DNA of 8,350 nt from Tannerellaceae bacterium (lineage in GTDB: Bacteria > Bacteroidota > Bacteroidia > Bacteroidales > Tannerellaceae), in assembly GCA_020860805.1 (NCBI GenBank), contig JAJBTP010000242.1:1-8350 (forward strand), given 5' to 3'. The notes beneath the pieces were generated by a model. That model made no database searches, was not told where the DNA came from, and saw only the letters and a program-made list of their open reading frames with translations. Below, piece after piece: positions 1 through 6,346 of this stretch. Made by a program: the position numbers and the translations under genes. Position 1 is the first letter of the stretch. Each line of letters opens with the position of its first letter.

Positions 1-57
1 TCCCAAAGCGAATTATCTTTACTACCGGAATGGATAAATAAGGTGAAATATTTATAA
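1..57 (+). CDS. Possible 3' end of an upstream gene (partial)
   Basis: Frame 1 is open from the window edge to a TAA at 55-57 and would encode an 18-residue tail ending ...EWINKVKYL. The stop lies two bases before the ATG at 60, the kind of tight spacing expected of co-transcribed genes. The other two forward frames also stay open for 11-12 codons (stops at 35-37 and 39-41), so choosing frame 1 is a judgement based only on length and proximity. No family can be recognised from so short a piece. Confidence 0.3.
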   Translation, partial: SQSELSLLPEWINKVKYL

Positions 58-59
58 AA

Positions 60-845
60 ATGGATATCTTAACCCACACGGTAACCGGAATGGCCTTTGC
101 CGGTTGTGTAGCTCTGACAGGCGGAAAGAAAATAAAAGAAAAAGCGGCTATTGTATTAGCGGGGGCTTTCGGTGGAATGCTGCCGGATATAGATGCTATT
201 TCTATGTGGTCGCGCTTTGATTCGACTTTCGGAAAATGGTTTGGCCTGGCGGATCCGGGGAAAGTTATTTACTCTGCTAAGTATTGGTATTCACACCACG
301 GTTTTATGCATTCGCTTTTTGCTGCCGGGTTATTTACAGGTATTCTTTTTCTTTTTTTGTGGGGTAGCCCGGTTGTAAGGAAAAGGCAGTTTACTCCTGT
401 TAAGCCTGTGTATGGCTGGGTGAGCCTTGCTTTTTGGGGAGGATTTGTTTTTCATTTACTGGAAGATATGATTACTCCGGCAAGTGCATGGGGTGGGGTC
501 CGGTTTTTTTATCCCTCTTCCGTTTATACCGGTGGTACCGGGCAGATTTGGTGGTGGAATAATTATGATATCTTTTTGATTGTATGTTTGGTTTTCTTTC
601 TAACTTTATTGTTACTGGTGTTGAAACCTTTTTTCCGGAAACGGGTGGTTGTATGGGGATGGATACTCTTTTTAATAGGGTTTATCGTAATTACTTACCA
701 GGTGAAAACCCGTAATTTTGATTTTAACAGGGCGGCGTATGGTGTGAGTGAGGATAAGTCCAAAGAAATACAAAAACAGATATTGCCTGCTTCTGTCTAT
801 CATTCGATGGAGAAACTGGATCGTTGGTTAATCCTTCATTTTTAA
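60..845 (+). CDS. YdjM-like membrane protein, putative metal-dependent hydrolase (DUF457/COG1988)
   Basis: A 261-residue integral membrane protein. It resembles the YdjM/YbcI family (PF04307), often labelled 'LexA-binding inner membrane-associated hydrolase'; that label comes from LexA control of the E. coli gene, and no substrate is established. Visible family motifs are an N-terminal L-T-H-T (His6), PDID at 42-45, an H-H-G-F-M-H-S block at 79-85 and H-L-L-E-D at 132-136, which together look like a polar metal-binding set inside a membrane protein. Hydrophobic segments lie at about 29-41, 86-101, 121-138, 168-190 and 196-213. The ATG at 60 fits the usual MDxLTH start of the family; AAGGTG at 40-45 is too far upstream to be a convincing ribosome site. 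The length is normal and no damage is seen. No LexA-type operator is apparent in the 59 bases upstream. The family call is solid; the enzymatic activity is unproven. Confidence 0.85.
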   Translation: MDILTHTVTGMAFAGCVALTGGKKIKEKAAIVLAGAFGGMLPDIDAISMWSRFDSTFGKWFGLADPGKVIYSAKYWYSHHGFMHSLFAAGLFTGILFLFLWGSPVVRKRQFTPVKPVYGWVSLAFWGGFVFHLLEDMITPASAWGGVRFFYPSSVYTGGTGQIWWWNNYDIFLIVCLVFFLTLLLLVLKPFFRKRVVVWGWILFLIGFIVITYQVKTRNFDFNRAAYGVSEDKSKEIQKQILPASVYHSMEKLDRWLILHF

Positions 846-850
846 AACTC

Positions 851-943
851 TCTTTTTTCTTTTGTAACTGGTGGATGAAAAAACATCAACAGGGGCCTTT
901 TGAGTCGGTATGGAAGAAACTTACCTGGATAAAGTTTAAATAA
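851..943 (+). pseudogene. Remnant: C-terminal end of a DUF418 membrane-protein gene
   Basis: Reading frame 2 from about 851 to the TAA at 941-943 gives a hydrophobic stretch followed by N-W-W-M-K-K-H-Q-Q-G-P-F-E-S-V-W-K-K-L-T-W. The order W-x-K-x4-GP(L/F)E-x2-W(R/K)-x-LT(W/Y) is the signature of the extreme C terminus of DUF418 proteins (PF04235, YeiB-like multi-pass membrane proteins). The other 300 or more residues of such a protein are absent: the preceding DNA is the intact YdjM-like gene in a different frame. The simplest reading is that a deletion or replacement removed the body of a DUF418 gene and left its last ~30 codons. There is no start codon in a sensible context, so it is unlikely to be expressed. 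A chance resemblance is possible because only ~22 residues carry the signal. Confidence 0.55.
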
Positions 944-966
944 AAGTAAAAGGTCTTAAAATGGCA

Positions 967-1003
967 GGAGTTGATATGGCCTGGTCAGAGGTATATCAAC
1001 TCC
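967..1003. repeat. Perfect 11-bp inverted repeat; possible hairpin or terminator
   Basis: GGAGTTGATAT (967-977) is mirrored exactly by ATATCAACTCC (993-1003). The 15-base spacer can extend the stem with a G-T pair (978/992), a bulged G and three further pairs (980-982 with 989-991), leaving a six-base loop. It lies 23 bases after the stop of the DUF418 remnant, so it may be the old terminator of that gene. No T-run follows on the plus strand; on the minus strand the following bases are T-rich (ATTTT, then CTTTTACTTTT). A protein-binding site is the alternative. Confidence 0.55.
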
Positions 1004-1260
1004 ATTAAAGAAGGGTCTGAATATCTGTATTTGAAGGTGTTTACAGATGCATTTTTTCTCATGTACTATGATTGATTTCTATTTCGTTGATGAAGGATAA
1101 TAGGTATTTCATGCTCTTATTATTCGTTTGTATAATAAACAAAACAGGTAGATGAAATGTTTAGTAATGTTTCTTTTTTCATTAAAAAGAATTTATACTG
1201 ACTATTTGTGTCAGGAAAAATAAGTATTTTACCCGCATAAAACTTTTAAATACTATCTAT
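1004..1260. other. AT-rich non-coding leader upstream of ald
   Basis: No ORF of credible length or composition is visible in either direction. The stretch is AT-rich and contains an 8-bp A/T-rich inverted repeat (1171-1178 with 1184-1191). No clean pair of Bacteroidota promoter elements was found; the nearest candidate is TTTG at 1205-1208 with TATTTTAC at 1225-1232, which is a poor match with a spacing that is too short. The ald promoter presumably lies here, since the gene upstream is about 400 bases away, but I cannot place it. No riboswitch or regulator site is recognised. Confidence 0.5.
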
Positions 1261-2362
1261 ATGATAATAGGAGTACCTAAAGAAATCAAGAATAATGAAA
1301 ACCGTGTAGCTTTGACTCCGGCCGGAGTAAAGGAGTTGGTGAAAAAAGGTCATCAGGTGTATATACAACATACTGCCGGGTGTAATAGTGGTTTTCCGGA
1401 TGATGCGTATGTTGCAGCCGGAGTCCGGGTTTTACCTCAGATAGAAGATGTGTATGAGGTAGCTGAGATGATTGTGAAAGTAAAGGAACCTATAGCGCAG
1501 GAGTATCCTTTGGTAAAGAAAGGACAGTTACTTTTTACTTATTTTCATTTTGCCTCGCAAGAAGCGTTAACCCGTGCTATGCTGGAGAGTGGTGCTACCT
1601 GTCTGGCTTATGAAACGGTGAAAGGGCGTGATCATTCTCTTCCTTTATTAATACCTATGAGTGAAGTTGCCGGACGTATGTCTATACAGGAAGGGGCCCG
1701 TTTTCTGGAAAAACCACAGGGCGGAAAAGGTATTTTACTGGGTGGTGTTCCGGGGGGTTAAACCTGCACGTGTATTGGTATTAGGTGGAGGTGTTGTAGG
1801 GTATAATGCTGCTTTAATGGCTGCGGGTTTGGGTGCGGATGTTACTTTGGCTGACATTTCTTTGCCTCGTTTGCGGTATCTGGCTGAGGGAATGCCTGCG
1901 AATGTTAAAACGTTGTATTCTTCAACTTATACGATAGAACAGGAATTGCCTCATACTGATTTGGTGATTGGAGCGGTATTGATACCAGGAGCCAAAGCTC
2001 CTCATTTAATTACCCGGGAAATGTTATCTTTATTAAAGGAAGGAAGTGTACTGGTGGATGTAGCCATTGATCAGGGTGGCTGTTTTGAAACTTCACATCC
2101 TACAACGCATGCTGACCCTATTTATGAAGTGGATGGAATTGTTCATTATTGTGTGGCCAATATTCCGGGAGCTGTTCCCCGGACTTCTACACTGGCTTTA
2201 ACCAATGCAACTTTTCCTTATATCAGTAAGGTTGCTGATTTGGGTTGGGAAAAAGCCTGCCGTGAAGATAGCGGACTGGCGTCAGGTCTGAATATTGTGG
2301 ATGGTAAAATCGTATATAAAGCAGTAGCAGAGGCTTTTGGCTTGCCTTACTATAGTTTATAG
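1261..2362 (+). pseudogene. ald: Alanine dehydrogenase, interrupted by a single-base frameshift
   Basis: Alanine dehydrogenase catalyses the reversible NAD-dependent conversion of L-alanine to pyruvate and ammonia. The gene begins with ATG at 1261 (M-I-I-G-V-P-K-E-I-K, the canonical start) and runs in frame until TAA at 1759-1761. Homology resumes at once in the next frame (K-P-A-R-V-L-V-L-G-G-G) and ends at TAG 2360-2362. Removing one G from the six-G run at 1752-1757 restores ...GGVPGVKPARV... and a 366-residue protein, the usual length for Ald. In the corrected protein the substrate-site residues Arg15, Lys75, His96 and Asp270, the GGGVVG nucleotide-binding loop (175-180) and the NAD-ribose Asp198 are all present. 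The rest of the gene shows no decay, so the lesion is either very recent, a homopolymer sequencing error, or a phase-variable site. As read, it yields a 166-residue product lacking the NAD-binding domain. It stands alone, with its own leader upstream and an inverted repeat downstream. Confidence 0.93.
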
Positions 2363-2365
2363 GGT

Positions 2366-2418
2366 ATAAGAACAAAAGAACATATTTTATCAAATACTAT
2401 ATGTTCTTTTGTTCTTAT
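2366..2418. terminator. Probable bidirectional terminator between convergent ald and rseP
   Basis: Bases 2366-2385 and 2399-2418 form a perfect 20-bp inverted repeat with a 13-base loop (2386-2398). It begins four bases after the ald stop and ends eight bases before the rseP stop codon, so it fits neatly between the two convergent genes. Each arm is A/T-rich and contains an internal near-repeat (AGAACA, AAAGAACA). On the plus strand the stem is followed by GTTTTCATTT; on the minus strand no T-run follows, so intrinsic termination is better supported for ald than for the rseP operon. Confidence 0.75.
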
Positions 2419-2426
2419 GTTTTCAT

Positions 2427-3752
2427 TTAGTTGAAGATATACCGGAATATGTCGTTTCCGTTTGCAAATAGCAGAAGTCCTAATAACAGGAACATGCCAC
2501 TGATTTGTGCATATTCCATAAATTTATCGCTGGGCTTGCGGCGTGCTATTACTTCGTACAACAGGAACATGACGTGCCCACCGTCCAGTGCCGGAATCGG
2601 TAAAATGTTCATAAAAGCCAGAATGATGGACAGGAAGGCTGTCTGCATCCAGAATGTTCTCCAGTTCCATACGGAAGGGAACATGTTACCAATGGTAGCA
2701 AAACCTCCCAGACTGCTGGCGCCTTCTTTCGTGAATACATATTTCATATCGCCGACATATCCTTTCAGGGTGTTTACCCCTAATTTAATACCTGCCGGGA
2801 ATGAACCGAAGAAGGAATAAGTATTGGTTACTGTTTTATAATATTCTGTAGGAGGTACGGTATAGATACCCAGGTTACCGTTATCGTCTGTGGTGATGGG
2901 TATCTGTTTGATTTCACCGTTCCGGTTAACGCCTAAAGTTACAGAGGTATTCGGTTTTTCAAACAACTCTTCTTTTACATCGTAGAAAGTAGGTGTGGGT
3001 ACATCATTTACAGATACAATTACATCTCCTTTTAATAATCCGGCCTGGGCTGCAGGTGACTCGTTAGATTGTAGTTCACGTACTACCATCGGGAAACGAT
3101 AGGCTGCAAACCCTTGTTTGTCCCGCATGATTTGCTGCATGAGATCATCCGGGATAGCAATCGTTTTTTTCTCTCCGTTCCGTAGTACTGTTACCTGTTG
3201 TGCATGTACCACCTGGCGAAGTGCACTTTCGTTGAGCCGTTCGATTGTTTCTCCGTCTGCCGTTAAAAGTATATCTCCGTTTTCAAATCCTATCCGGTTG
3301 AAGGTTTCACTGTATTCCATACCCATATCTACATTTTGCAGTGGTATGTAGGTGTCTCCCCATTTGAATAATATCATAGAGTAAATGAATAGAGCCAGCA
3401 GGAAGTTAAAAAGAACACCTCCTATCATAATCAGTAAGCGCTGTCCGGCTGGTTTATAGCGAAACTCATACGGTTTGGCCGGTTGTGACATCTGTTCTTT
3501 ATCCATACTTTCATCAATCATACCGGATATCTTACAATATCCTCCCAGGGGCAGCCAACCTAAACCATATTCGGTATCGCTGTTTTTGGGTTTGAATTTA
3601 AAGATGGAGAACCAGGGGTCAAAGAACAGGTAAAATTTTTCTACTCTGACTTTGAATAACCGGGCAAAGATAAAGTGTCCGAACTCATGGACCAGTACTA
3701 ATATGGATAAACTCAGGATGAGTTGTAGTGCCTTAATCAAAAACGTTTCCAT
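2427..3752 (-). CDS. rseP: RseP-family site-2 intramembrane zinc metalloprotease
   Basis: A 441-residue M50-family protease that cuts substrates within the inner membrane. The zinc motif HEFGH is at 22-26 inside the first transmembrane helix, and the third metal ligand lies in N-I-L-P-I-P-A-L-D-G-G-H near the C terminus (Asp390, His393). A GGVLFN segment (111-116) matches the conserved GxxxN loop region. Two PDZ-like regions lie at about 150-210 and 222-290 (the latter with S-P-A-A-Q-A-G-L-L-K-G-D). Membrane helices are around 1-25, 105-130, 368-395 and 416-431. In E. coli RseP cleaves the anti-sigma factor RseA and also clears signal peptides; no anti-sigma gene is visible here, so the substrate is unknown. 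It is last in the operon, 22 bases after dxr, and all catalytic residues are intact. Confidence 0.95.
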   Translation of the reverse strand: METFLIKALQLILSLSILVLVHEFGHFIFARLFKVRVEKFYLFFDPWFSIFKFKPKNSDTEYGLGWLPLGGYCKISGMIDESMDKEQMSQPAKPYEFRYKPAGQRLLIMIGGVLFNFLLALFIYSMILFKWGDTYIPLQNVDMGMEYSETFNRIGFENGDILLTADGETIERLNESALRQVVHAQQVTVLRNGEKKTIAIPDDLMQQIMRDKQGFAAYRFPMVVRELQSNESPAAQAGLLKGDVIVSVNDVPTPTFYDVKEELFEKPNTSVTLGVNRNGEIKQIPITTDDNGNLGIYTVPPTEYYKTVTNTYSFFGSFPAGIKLGVNTLKGYVGDMKYVFTKEGASSLGGFATIGNMFPSVWNWRTFWMQTAFLSIILAFMNILPIPALDGGHVMFLLYEVIARRKPSDKFMEYAQISGMFLLLGLLLFANGNDIFRYIFN

Positions 3753-3774
3753 TCTTATTATCTTTCTTGTTTAT

Positions 3775-4929
3775 TTATTTTTTTAGTAAATTCATTGCTA
3801 TTTCACGGGCTTCCCGATCTGATGCCACATAATCTTCATATACGGGTTTGGCTATGAAGGTTGCTTTTTGCATGGTTTCTTCAATGATTTCACTCATTTG
3901 TAGAAAACCTGTGGATTCCTGTAAGAAGGCTGCTACTACAATTTCATTCGCTGCATTTAAAATACAGGGCATATTTCCTCCTGTACGGATCGCTTCAAAA
4001 GCGAATGCCAGGTTCCGGAAACGGTTCATATCCGGTTGTTCGAATGTAAATGAAGTACAGGTCCGGAAGTCTAACCGTTCAAAACTACTTTTCAACCGTT
4101 TAGGGTAGGAAAAGGCGTATTGAATGGGGAGTTTCATATCCGGAACTCCTAACTGTGCCATGATGGCTCCATCCTCAAACTGTACCATGGAGTGTATAAT
4201 GGATTGCGGATGCACCAGTACTTCAATTTGGTCTGGTGAAAGCCCAAACAGCCATTTGGCTTCTATCATTTCAAAGCCTTTATTCATCATGCTGGCAGAG
4301 TCGATGGTTACTTTTGCTCCCATAGACCAGTTCGGATGTTTTAAGGCTTCTGATTTGGTTACTTTTGCCAGTTGGTCCATCGTAAAGGCACGGAACGGAC
4401 CACCGGAGGCTGTCAGTAGTATTTTTTCTACCTGGTTCTCCCATTCTCCGGCCAGACATTGGAAAATCGCTGAATGTTCGGAGTCAACCGGTAGGATGGG
4501 TACTTTGTGTTCCATCGCCAGGGTGGTGATTAACTCTCCGGCTACTACCAGGGTTTCTTTGTTTGCCAACGCAATGGCTTTCCCTGCTTTAATGGTAGAA
4601 ATGGTCGGTTGTAATCCGGAATATCCTACCATGGCTGTGAGAACCATATCAATGGGTTCCATTTGTACCATCTGTGTAATTGCATTAGTACCTGCCCACA
4701 CTTTGATGGGTAGGTCTTCCAACGCTTCTTTTAATTCCGGATATTTGCTTTCGTTGGCAATCACTACTATTTCAGGTATAAATTTACGTGCCTGATTGAT
4801 CAGCAAATCAACCTGGTTGTTGGCTGTTAAAGCATAGACTTCAAACAGATCCGGATGCTCATTGACTACCTCCAGTGCCTGCGTTCCAATAGAACCGGTT
4901 GAACCTAATATCGCTAATCTTCTTTTCAT
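3775..4929 (-). CDS. dxr: 1-deoxy-D-xylulose 5-phosphate reductoisomerase
   Basis: A cytoplasmic enzyme of the MEP pathway that converts 1-deoxy-D-xylulose 5-phosphate to 2-C-methyl-D-erythritol 4-phosphate using NADPH and a divalent metal. The 384-residue length is typical. Visible motifs are the NADPH-binding G-S-T-G-S-I-G (9-15), L-A-N-K-E-T-L-V (121-128), the metal-binding P-V-D-S-E-H-S-A (Asp149, Glu151), the substrate-binding T-A-S-G-G-P-F (173-179), M-N-K-G-F-E-M-I-E-A (215-224, with Glu223 as third metal ligand) and L-V-H-P-Q-S-I-I-H-S (238-247). The presence of dxr indicates that this organism makes isoprenoids, including undecaprenyl phosphate for cell-wall synthesis, by the MEP route. 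It starts four bases after the M23 peptidase stop codon, which supports co-transcription. It is the usual target of fosmidomycin, and no residue change is evident in the motifs listed. Confidence 0.97.
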   Translation of the reverse strand: MKRRLAILGSTGSIGTQALEVVNEHPDLFEVYALTANNQVDLLINQARKFIPEIVVIANESKYPELKEALEDLPIKVWAGTNAITQMVQMEPIDMVLTAMVGYSGLQPTISTIKAGKAIALANKETLVVAGELITTLAMEHKVPILPVDSEHSAIFQCLAGEWENQVEKILLTASGGPFRAFTMDQLAKVTKSEALKHPNWSMGAKVTIDSASMMNKGFEMIEAKWLFGLSPDQIEVLVHPQSIIHSMVQFEDGAIMAQLGVPDMKLPIQYAFSYPKRLKSSFERLDFRTCTSFTFEQPDMNRFRNLAFAFEAIRTGGNMPCILNAANEIVVAAFLQESTGFLQMSEIIEETMQKATFIAKPVYEDYVASDREAREIAMNLLKK

Positions 4930-4933
4930 GTAT

Positions 4934-5803
4934 TTAAAATACTATGTAATCTTCCGGGTTGACTGGTGTGCCTCTGAACCATAGCTCAAAATGCAAATGA
5001 GGTCCGGTGGTTACCTCTCCGGTATTCCCTACCATGGCAATTACTTCTCCGGCCACTACATTGTCGCCCACCCGTTTTAATAATAGTTCGTTATGTTTAT
5101 AAATGGATAGGAAGCCATTCCGGTGTTGTACCTGTATTACATTTCCATAGGCTATGTCATATCCTGTATATACTACTGTTCCGTCCAGTACACATAATAC
5201 ACTTTCTTTGGGTGCTGTGACCAGATCAATTCCGTAGTGATTGTCTTTTAAATCAAAGGGGGAAGAAATAATACCGTTTGCCGGCTTGAAAAAGAATGTC
5301 ACATCTGCCGGTGGTTGGTTGGGATTTAATACGGTAAGATTATATCTTTCTTCTTCTTCAAAATTTTGGACAAATTCTTCTTCTGCTGCCGAACGGGGTA
5401 TATCATAGTTCGCATTTGCATACGCCAGGGAGTCGATGCTTCGGATGGAATCAATCTCCATCGTTCCGGAAAGTATGGCAGATACGTTATTCAGATAAAG
5501 AGATTGAATGGCAATAACCCGCTCCAATGAATCCGCTCGTAGTGCATTTCCTACGATATCCCGGCGGATTTCTACATCCAGGTAACCCGGTAAATAATTA
5601 CGGATAGGAGTAGTGATTATTATCAGGGAAGTGATGGTTACCAGAAAAAAAGCAAAGATGCCTAATATCAGAAAGGCAGATAAACGGGAAATACGAAAAG
5701 ACCACACTTCTTCCAACGTATTTTCGTTGAAAAAAGAGAGTTTATATTTAAATCGTATCTGGTGCCAGAATGATTTTTCGTTTTTCCGTTTCTTTTGTGT
5801 CAT
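4934..5803 (-). CDS. Membrane-anchored M23 (LytM-type) peptidase
   Basis: A 289-residue protein with a basic N-terminal cytoplasmic segment (1-38), one transmembrane helix (about 41-64), a helical, possibly coiled stretch (80-130), an acidic linker (141-152) and a C-terminal LytM/peptidase M23 domain (about 170-289). All active-site features of a working zinc endopeptidase are present: H-Y-G-I-D at 189-193 (ligands His189 and Asp193), the catalytic-type His237 in Y-K-H-N, and H-L-H at 269-271 (His271 as third ligand). So unlike EnvC or NlpD, which have degenerate sites, this one could cleave peptidoglycan cross-bridges directly. It would face the periplasm. It starts eight bases after the rimM stop and is followed four bases later by dxr. 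The position next to murA, dxr and rseP fits a role in cell-wall growth. The substrate bond and any partner are not known from sequence. Confidence 0.92.
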   Translation of the reverse strand: MTQKKRKNEKSFWHQIRFKYKLSFFNENTLEEVWSFRISRLSAFLILGIFAFFLVTITSLIIITTPIRNYLPGYLDVEIRRDIVGNALRADSLERVIAIQSLYLNNVSAILSGTMEIDSIRSIDSLAYANANYDIPRSAAEEEFVQNFEEEERYNLTVLNPNQPPADVTFFFKPANGIISSPFDLKDNHYGIDLVTAPKESVLCVLDGTVVYTGYDIAYGNVIQVQHRNGFLSIYKHNELLLKRVGDNVVAGEVIAMVGNTGEVTTGPHLHFELWFRGTPVNPEDYIVF

Positions 5804-5811
5804 CCTGTATG

Positions 5812-6336
5812 TTATAAATCAAGTAATCCTTCCGGTAATCTTACATAGAGTTGTTTTTCCGGGTGATTAGCATCTATAATAATTTCTTCTACTGCCGGGA
5901 TTAATAATTCTTCTCCCTGATAGCTGAGTATTAGTAAAACATTCTGCGTGGATTGATCGACATCCGAAATAGTTCCTAATATTCCTGTTTGTTCATCCGA
6001 AACAGTATATCCGATGAAACTGTCCCAGGTGATGTCTCCTATTAAATCGTCTTCTTCCTCTACAGCATCCAGGGGATAGAAAACCTCTTTATTGACAAAC
6101 TCACGGGCTGCTATCTCAGAATCTATTTTTTCCATTTTTACCAGAATTACCGCATCACTTTTGTATCTGTATTCTTCGATAAAAAAAGGGACTAAAATGC
6201 CATTCATCTCACAAACAATGTAGGGATCGTCGCTTTCATCAAAAACATCGCTTTGAGTCAGTAAACCGATTTCTCCTTTTGTTCCGTGAGGTTTAGTGAA
6301 TTGTCCTATTTTGAAAACGTCTTCTTTGCGGATCAT
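5812..6336 (-). CDS. rimM: 16S rRNA processing / ribosome maturation factor RimM
   Basis: A 174-residue cytoplasmic protein, normal length for RimM, which binds ribosomal protein S19 and helps mature the head of the 30S subunit. The N-terminal domain shows F-K-I-G-Q-F-T-K-P-H-G-T-K-G-E (8-22), the standard signature. The C-terminal PRC-barrel half contains G-Y-T-V, G-I-L-G-T-I, then L-L-I-P-A-V and ends in L-P-E-G-L-L-D-L. The middle (about 93-99) is strongly acidic, with E-E-E-D-D. In many bacteria rimM sits with rpsP and trmD; here it is instead between murA and an M23 peptidase, an arrangement I associate with Bacteroidota. The bases AAGGAG directly abut the ATG, too close for a normal ribosome-binding site, so the likeness is probably coincidental. 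The murA stop precedes this start by ten bases. Confidence 0.95.
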   Translation of the reverse strand: MIRKEDVFKIGQFTKPHGTKGEIGLLTQSDVFDESDDPYIVCEMNGILVPFFIEEYRYKSDAVILVKMEKIDSEIAAREFVNKEVFYPLDAVEEEDDLIGDITWDSFIGYTVSDEQTGILGTISDVDQSTQNVLLILSYQGEELLIPAVEEIIIDANHPEKQLYVRLPEGLLDL

Positions 6337-6346
6337 CTCCTTCTTT

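Noticed and set aside
3..41. Frame 3 tail (...IIFTTGMDK) as the end of the upstream gene
   Set aside because: It looks vaguely like part of a response regulator receiver domain but ends too early and is too short to judge; frame 1 stays open longer and ends nearer the next start.
961..1008. A 15-codon ATG-to-TAA mini-ORF, considered as a leader peptide for ald
   Set aside because: It consists almost entirely of the inverted repeat, lies about 250 bases before ald, and shows no run of Ala or other regulatory codons.
1171..1191. 8-bp inverted repeat TTCTTTTT / AAAAAGAA upstream of ald
   Set aside because: Almost entirely A/T in an A/T-rich region, so it is likely by chance; it would make a very weak hairpin.
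1205..1232. Candidate ald promoter (TTTG plus TATTTTAC)
   Set aside because: The spacing of 16 bases is short and the second element matches TAnnTTTG poorly; too weak to annotate.
1661..2362. A separate gene starting at 1661 in the frame of the second half of ald
   Set aside because: Its first ~30 codons overlap the first ald half out of frame and do not resemble Ald; it is the downstream half of the frameshifted gene, not an independent CDS.
4124..4795. Long open plus-strand frame of 223 codons opposite dxr
   Set aside because: Its composition is typical of an antisense shadow (rich in Ser, Ile and Met), it has no recognisable motif, and dxr on the other strand is unambiguous.
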